From Anadara kagoshimensis (taxonomy: Eukaryota; Mollusca; Bivalvia; Arcoida; Arcidae), in NCBI GenBank assembly GCA_021292105.1, contig CM037870.1, forward strand, positions 16,981,087 to 17,045,086: a stretch of DNA of 64,000 bases, read 5' to 3'. Below, piece after piece: positions 62,301 to 64,000 of the stretch. Position numbers and translations under genes: made by a program. The notes beneath the pieces were generated by a model. The model did not search any database and was not told where the DNA came from. It saw only the letters and a program-made list of their open reading frames with translations. Position 1 is the stretch's first letter; every line of letters begins with the position of its first letter.

Positions 62301-63859
62301 AATAAATTTCATCAAAATCCAATAAGCACTTTAGGAGGAGTTGCAGATACAAATTTTGTGAACAGATATGAAAGGACTGAAAGATGTATGGAGGCAGGTT
62401 CATAACAGGGTTGCTTAACTAAGCGTTTAACTGGACATGTCCACCAAATTTCCTGAAAATCTAATAAAGGTTTTAAAAAAAACTGGAGTAATGGTGTTTT
62501 ATGTCTCCATCAAGATTTTTTCACATATATCAAGTTGGTCAGTTCTGGGATGATGGAGGAAACCAGAGCGCCTTGAGAAAATCATCAGCCTTCTGCAAGT
62601 GAACTGACAAAACTGTCTTACACTAGAATCTGTTTCAAGTGAGACGGTAAGAGGCACTTTGATTCATAAGCTGGGCTGTTTAGGCAGATACAACTTTTGT
62701 GGACAGACAGACAAACAGATGAACAATGACAAACAATCAAGTCCCCTTTTATTTTCACTGACTGGGGACTCAAGAAACTTACATCCATAACAATTGAATA
62801 TATAAATCCAATCCCTGCTATGGCAGCCAATACACCAACAAACTTGTATGTATCCTGCTCAAACTTGAAATCTACTGGTTTAGGATAAAGTATAGATCTC
62901 ACTAATTCTCCCTTCGCTGTTTGAAATCCTGTCATATAAACAATACACTGTATTAATATATGTGTTCAGATCCGCTGAAATTAAAATAGACACACTTTTC
63001 AGAACTGGTCATAACGTCTAGAAGTCGTGTTTTAAATCTGATATGAATTTGAAACCTTGGATTTCAATAATCTGATATGCTACAAGTGTGTTCATTCCTG
63101 ACCAAATATGCCACTGGCTACAAAGTTCTGAGAAATTCTTTCAAAATTTTTCTATTTTAGCAAATTTGTTAAAATTTTTTTTAAAAAAAGATTATATTTT
63201 CGCAAATGGGGTTCGCCACTGTACCACGTGATACCCTCTAACGTTTGTGCGGGAACACATTTCTAATGGATATGGAATAATATGAGATGACGTTTTTCCT
63301 CGAAAATGACATCATTCCGGGAATCTGTGACGTTGACATTTTCCAAAATGTTCTGCACAAACGTTAAGAGGTATTGATCAAGTGGTACAGCAGCAAACCC
63401 CATTTTGGAAATATGGCAATTAATAATTCTAAATTTGTTGAAACCTAGATAATATAGAAAAGACTCAATAAACAAAACAATAATTACTGAAGAAAAAGCC
63501 TGATGTTACTGACATAAATATTTGTATTCTTTTGAAAAAATTTGTGAAATTATTATAATATCGATGATATTTACCTGTTCATGTAACAACAACTTTATCT
63601 TTCTGATAGCCATAATACAGTTTCCGAATAATGTCAATAATATAACTATAATTATTACAATACTAATAATATTTACCTGTTCGTATGACAACAGCTTTAA
63701 CTTTCTGGTTGTCATAGTAGCGTGTCTGTATAATGTCGGTACCAGAGAACAGCACATGTCTAGAGTGCTCATTTGTACAAAACTTAACATCTGCCGAGTC
63801 ACCAGACATTGATATTTTGGGATTTGGTAATGGTGTTTTGGTTACAGGGACACTCTCTC
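44070..63859 (-). CDS. ATP13A3: P5B-type ATPase, ATP13A2/3-like polyamine transporter, C-terminal 911 residues
   Basis: P-type ATPase of the P5B group, which in animals moves polyamines out of late endosomes and lysosomes into the cytosol. Twenty exons join in frame. Numbering residues from the E of TGES in the first exon: TGES actuator loop at 1; membrane segments in 70-150 with PPALP at 132-136 (the P5B signature; P5A has PPELP); phosphorylation motif [10 protein letters not shown] from 175; nucleotide-binding KGSPE at 323-327; TGDN at 419-422; hinge [10 protein letters not shown] from 548; six C-terminal membrane segments at about 600-805; and a soluble tail to 911 with PDWPP. P5B pumps run to about 1200 residues, so some 280 N-terminal residues lie beyond the right edge. 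All catalytic residues are intact, so the gene looks functional. The family is certain; ATP13A3 is preferred over ATP13A2 on the C-terminal half but not proven. Confidence 0.95.
45015..45098 (-). CDS. ATP13A3: ATP13A exon: last membrane helix
   Basis: 28 codons in phase 0: [28 protein letters not shown]. It ends at GTAAGT and joins TYLLDN of the final exon. Confidence 0.93.
45191..47337. mobile_element. 2.15-kb non-autonomous element with a 145-bp core array (Helentron-like)
   Basis: Opens 'aacaagaGGCCCATGGGCC' (a 12-base palindrome) then GCTCACCTGAG. It closes with a hairpin CTGAGCC-TTTT-GGCTCAG (47311-47328) followed by GTGAGCTAA, so GCTCACCTGAG is inverted at the two ends and the 3' side has the hairpin-plus-CTRR layout of Helitrons. 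The core is a tandem array; before the 3' end come 'tcaccaagtttcattaaatt' and 'gacggacgacggacggtgat'. No coding capacity. It sits within an ATP13A intron. The Helentron assignment is inference. Confidence 0.65.
45430..46760. repeat. 145-bp tandem array, about 9 units
   Basis: ATGCCTATAC recurs at 45471, 45616, 45761, 45906, 46051, 46194, 46340, 46484 and 46630. Each unit also has 'gtttatagtttttgagataa' and TGACCTTGACCTTTGAACC followed by ATGACCTT. Confidence 0.93.
47470..47545. promoter_or_regulatory. Second CRE-containing cluster
   Basis: TGACGTCG near 47481 and TGACGTCA near 47521, within 'acaatgacgtcattacttc'. Text resembles 34690-34710 in reverse, so it may be a dispersed repeat rather than a specific enhancer. 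Confidence 0.35.
47653..47768. mobile_element. Short foldback MITE (family J)
   Basis: 'atatacacagtgtgtata' with 'acaaccctt' at the left; 'aagggttgt' and 'atacacactgtgtatata' at the right; 116 bases. Confidence 0.8.
48386..48474 (-). CDS. ATP13A3: ATP13A exon: ninth membrane helix region
   Basis: AT completes tyrosine, then [20 protein letters not shown] and IESVSEFLE in phase 0. Hydrophobic helix followed by a conserved YP turn. Confidence 0.93.
48541..48868 (+). mobile_element. SINE family A, near full length
   Basis: Worn head 'agagtgctgactctatatat', box B GGTTTGAACCCC, 'gtgaatgttctttcgccaag', CTATAGCTGGTGACTTCACG, tail 'ttcattcattcaatcaataaa'. Lies 70 bases upstream of the 48386-48474 exon. 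Confidence 0.85.
49130..49392 (+). mobile_element. SINE family A
   Basis: Head CCACTACAGTAGTTCAGTGT, box B GTTCAAACCCC, CTATAGCTGGTGACAACTTG, tail 'cattcaattattcattcc'. Confidence 0.85.
49600..49757 (+). repeat. Dispersed repeat family R, abutting a splice donor
   Basis: 'agctagctagataggaaatg', 'cttccgaagcacctagtctc', 'gacatgtttgtgtttgattt'. Ends a few bases from the donor of exon 49766-49911. Confidence 0.7.
49766..49911 (-). CDS. ATP13A3: ATP13A exon: [10 protein letters not shown] helix
   Basis: G completes tryptophan, then [48 protein letters not shown] and one base. The acidic lumenal loop before NYE(N)(T/S)VVF is typical. A dispersed repeat begins within a few bases of its donor. Confidence 0.95.
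50271..50477 (+). mobile_element. SINE family B
   Basis: 'gagtctctgtggttgagtgc' head, eroded box B, 'cctagtgcgagaaagtttat', 'ctggacactccgatttccac', tail 'atcttgactggggcataaaa'. Confidence 0.8.
50657..50807 (-). CDS. ATP13A3: ATP13A exon: RPP loop and next helix
   Basis: TT completes a phenylalanine, then [49 protein letters not shown] and TG of a split tryptophan. The QQPW end matches P5B pumps. Donor is GTCAGT. Confidence 0.94.
51318..51390 (+). mobile_element. SINE family A fragment
   Basis: 'gtatgtgggaggtcaaaattt' then 'gaaccctgggtggctctgac', the box B region. Confidence 0.55.
51956..52028 (-). CDS. ATP13A3: ATP13A exon: membrane helix (DFEFLYIDL)
   Basis: 24 codons plus one base: [24 protein letters not shown]. 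The pattern NL(G/T)DFQFL.IDL is conserved in ATP13A2-5. Confidence 0.94.
52085..52290 (-). repeat. Dispersed repeat shared with 18010-18200
   Basis: See 18010-18200; the same landmarks occur in the same order, including 'gtgaactttcaccagagaag' and 'agctagctacacctgccata'. Confidence 0.6.
52853..52949 (-). CDS. ATP13A3: ATP13A exon: EGR helix entry to the C-terminal membrane domain
   Basis: One base plus 32 codons: [35 protein letters not shown](C/A)AL links the phosphorylation domain to the fifth membrane helix. Donor GTAAGT. Confidence 0.95.
53020..53150. mobile_element. Short foldback MITE (family K)
   Basis: TAGTAACAGTGTAAGATA at the left pairs with TATCTCACACTGTTACTA at the right; inner arms 'cctgtccagaa' and 'ttctggacatt' also pair. 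Confidence 0.8.
53525..53747. mobile_element. MITE family I, third copy
   Basis: TGACCTGGCTGTTTGACCTT at the left and AAAGGTCAAACGGCCAGGTCA at the right, same inner ends as the copies at 26183 and 38436; outermost bases eroded. Confidence 0.7.
53841..53993 (-). CDS. ATP13A3: ATP13A exon: GDGAND hinge
   Basis: One base completes glycine, then [50 protein letters not shown] and GA of a split glutamate. The [10 protein letters not shown] hinge coordinates the catalytic magnesium; SVASPFTSK is P5B-specific. Confidence 0.96.
54804..54883 (-). CDS. ATP13A3: ATP13A exon: [10 protein letters not shown]
   Basis: 26 codons plus two bases: [30 protein letters not shown](S/A)PDQK is a P-type ATPase signature lying before the hinge. 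Confidence 0.95.
55425..55532 (-). CDS. ATP13A3: ATP13A exon: FAVSGKSF segment
   Basis: 36 codons, phase 0 both ends: [36 protein letters not shown]. The (N/S)GKSF element is typical of the P5 phosphorylation domain. Confidence 0.94.
56045..56220 (-). CDS. ATP13A3: ATP13A exon: TGDN motif and inserted loop
   Basis: GT completes glycine, then [40 protein letters not shown], and a charged loop ending VEEVTHEK in phase 0. Matches the family pattern of a conserved helix followed by a variable insertion. Confidence 0.95.
56781..56905 (-). CDS. ATP13A3: ATP13A exon: phosphorylation domain, ends at TG of TGDN
   Basis: 41 codons: [41 protein letters not shown], plus G of the split TGDN glycine. [12 protein letters not shown] and IRTVMITGD are conserved in P-type ATPases. 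Confidence 0.95.
57078..57381 (-). mobile_element. Two adjacent SINE family B pieces
   Basis: 57078-57245 has 'ggtggtcagttctggaatgg' through a worn head; 57254-57381 restarts with a tail 'cagtcaagattttttcactt' and 'ggaggaaactagagtgctgg'. Head-to-tail arrangement beside exon 57423-57543. Confidence 0.7.
57423..57543 (-). CDS. ATP13A3: ATP13A exon: nucleotide-binding domain, GYRVLA
   Basis: TT completes valine, then [20 protein letters not shown] and [19 protein letters not shown], ending AG of a split arginine. GYRVLAVA is the conserved strand that returns to the phosphorylation domain. Confidence 0.94.
57733..57856 (-). mobile_element. SINE family B fragment
   Basis: 'gtagaggaaaccagagtgttc', 'ttgagtgggactggaaccta', 'ggtagtgagaggc'; preceded by a C homopolymer. 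Confidence 0.65.
58051..58117 (-). pseudogene. Degraded tandem copy of the 3' half of the KGSPE exon
   Basis: Aligns base for base with 58173-58239: the donor region and roughly the last 19 codons of the exon at 58176-58338. On the minus strand it reads [17 protein letters not shown] followed by a GTATGT donor. The catalytic-site proline is changed (CCG to CTG). The 5' half of the exon and an acceptor are absent, and an in-frame TAA lies just upstream. The unit offset is 122 bases. Confidence 0.8.
58176..58338 (-). CDS. ATP13A3: ATP13A exon: nucleotide-binding KGSPE motif
   Basis: 54 codons: [32 protein letters not shown], then [20 protein letters not shown] and one base. The KGSPE lysine contacts ATP in P-type ATPases. 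A degraded partial copy of its 3' half lies about 122 bases downstream. Confidence 0.95.
58376..58440 (+). mobile_element. 5' end fragment of the 45191-type element
   Basis: 'caacaagaggcttatgggcc' and 'ttaatgctcacctgagg' match the first 40 bases of 45191-47337. Confidence 0.7.
58463..58640. mobile_element. MITE family D, diverged
   Basis: 'caccatgtgatccctccaac', 'ccactggatatggaatcaca', 'gacgtt', 'cacacaaactttaaaaagta'; same order as 3852-4048 and 63207-63402. Confidence 0.65.
59052..59206 (+). repeat. Dispersed repeat family R
   Basis: 'gtagctagctatacagatgc', 'ttcactgttggaagttcaca', 'tttttactttgcttttggga', 'catggactggtatgtttgta'. Confidence 0.7.
59281..59394 (-). CDS. ATP13A3: ATP13A exon: nucleotide-binding domain loop
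   Basis: 38 codons in phase 0: [38 protein letters not shown]. This is the variable acidic loop that follows the GW of the previous exon in P5B pumps. Donor GTAAAA is weak but in phase. Confidence 0.92.
60109..60253 (-). CDS. ATP13A3: ATP13A exon: early nucleotide-binding domain
   Basis: 48 codons including [37 protein letters not shown] and GDPLDLKMFE are hallmarks of the P5B nucleotide-binding domain. Acceptor TTGAAG is a weak pyrimidine tract; the phase is correct. Confidence 0.93.
60869..60930 (-). CDS. ATP13A3: ATP13A exon: TGTLTEDG half of the P-loop
   Basis: A 62-base exon encoding [20 protein letters not shown] plus AG of a split arginine. It supplies the second half of the phosphorylation motif. 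It is short but fixed by phase and by the invariant motif. Confidence 0.95.
61238..61392 (+). repeat. Dispersed repeat family R
   Basis: 'tgtagctaactagacaagag', 'ttccagagcacttctctggt', 'tttgacttttctttt'-like body, 'catggcctggtatgttagtg'. Confidence 0.7.
61527..61727 (-). CDS. ATP13A3: ATP13A exon: PPALP helix and phosphorylation aspartate
   Basis: 67 codons in phase 0 at both ends. Contains [20 protein letters not shown] (the fourth membrane helix with the P5B substrate-site motif), [20 protein letters not shown] and [11 protein letters not shown]. The exon stops between K and T of the catalytic DKTGT. The acceptor is TATCTAG before ATACAG; a second AG six bases in would drop two residues (IQ). 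Confidence 0.95.
62484..62663 (-). mobile_element. SINE family B
   Basis: 'tggagtaatggtgttttatg', 'ggaggaaaccagagcgcctt', 'aagtgaactgacaaaactgt', 'caagtgagacggtaagaggc'. Confidence 0.75.
62783..62928 (-). CDS. ATP13A3: ATP13A exon: end of actuator domain and next membrane helix
   Basis: GA completes glycine, then [17 protein letters not shown], an acidic-basic stretch, and the hydrophobic [20 protein letters not shown]. The donor is [23 protein letters not shown] is strongly conserved in P5B pumps. Confidence 0.95.
63207..63402. mobile_element. MITE family D nested in MITE family E
   Basis: TGGGGTTCGCCACTGTACCA and TGGTACAGCAGCAAACCCC are inverted ends. Family E text flanks it on both sides ('gccactggctacaaagttct' and 'ttttggaaatatggcaatta'). 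Confidence 0.75.
63567..63640 (-). pseudogene. Degraded tandem copy of the 3' half of the TGES exon
   Basis: Matches 63669-63742 at an offset of 102 bases, about 80% identical by eye with no gap, and includes the GTAAAT donor. On the minus strand the copied reading frame holds DII, YY, YQK, KVVV and then TGA where the parent has CGA, so it cannot be translated through. The 5' half of the exon is not copied. Confidence 0.8.
63677..63859 (-). CDS. ATP13A3: ATP13A exon: TGES dephosphorylation loop
   Basis: Begins with GA completing the glycine of TGES, then [13 protein letters not shown] through [11 protein letters not shown] to KAVVIRT and one base of a split glycine codon; donor GTAAAT (63676-63671). 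It is the furthest upstream exon of the gene inside the window. Confidence 0.95.
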
Positions 63860-64000
63860 CTGCAAAAGGAAATAAAGTCAGGATATCAATGATCAGTTAA
63901 AATCAATAGCTAAAAATAGACACATATATTGATAAAATCTGTGAATAAAATCAATATAGTAGCACTTTGAAAATCCTGAATTTTTTTCTGTTTGGTTTGA

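Noticed and set aside
63263..63475. Open frame similar to one at 3767-3997, as if a small conserved gene
   Set aside because: Both lie in MITE family D foldback elements; similarity extends over the non-coding ends and substitutions show no coding bias.

Overview
The window is animal nuclear DNA, most likely from a mollusc and probably a bivalve. It is AT-rich and has long introns with GT-AG boundaries. Three tRNA-headed SINE families, many foldback MITE-like elements and a repeat opening with GGCCCATGGGCC fit bivalve genomes. The N-terminal Gbeta residues (SSELENLRQETEQLKNQIR) resemble molluscan Gbeta as I remember it. The species call is inference; the gene calls rest on exon-by-exon translation with matching splice phases.

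Two genes are present, both on the minus strand and both incomplete. (1) Positions 1 to about 19560 hold the 5' half of a heterotrimeric G-protein beta subunit (GNB1 type): a non-coding first exon near 19413-19560, then coding exons at 16902-16961, 7500-7645, 5699-5762 and 4624-4853. These give the first 166 residues plus a split codon; the remaining exons lie beyond the left edge. (2) Positions 43253-64000 hold the 3' part of a P5B-type P-type ATPase (ATP13A2/ATP13A3-like, the polyamine-exporter family). Twenty exons add up to 911 in-frame residues, from the TGES loop to the stop codon; the N-terminal exons lie beyond the right edge.

Between them, 19.6-43 kb shows no convincing protein gene and is built from repeats. 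It has tRNA SINEs and MITEs (20.4-28 kb), a 3-kb satellite of 45-bp units with a 306-bp higher-order repeat (28.5-31.57 kb), copies of a 'gaccacct' repeat (32-34 kb), a CRE/ISRE/E-box cluster (34.7 kb), an 81-bp minisatellite (36.9-37.95 kb), and several arrays between 38.9 and 42.1 kb. The most striking array, at 39597-40533, repeats an AGGTCA-NNN-TGACCT palindrome (the IR3 layout of an estrogen response element) eleven times; six copies are perfect.

The ATP13A gene contains two degraded tandem copies of exon 3' halves, each just downstream of its parent exon (58051-58117 and 63567-63640). One of its introns carries a 2.15-kb Helentron-like element with a 145-bp array rich in nuclear-receptor half-sites (45191-47337). 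No virus, CRISPR array, rRNA gene or functional tRNA gene was seen.
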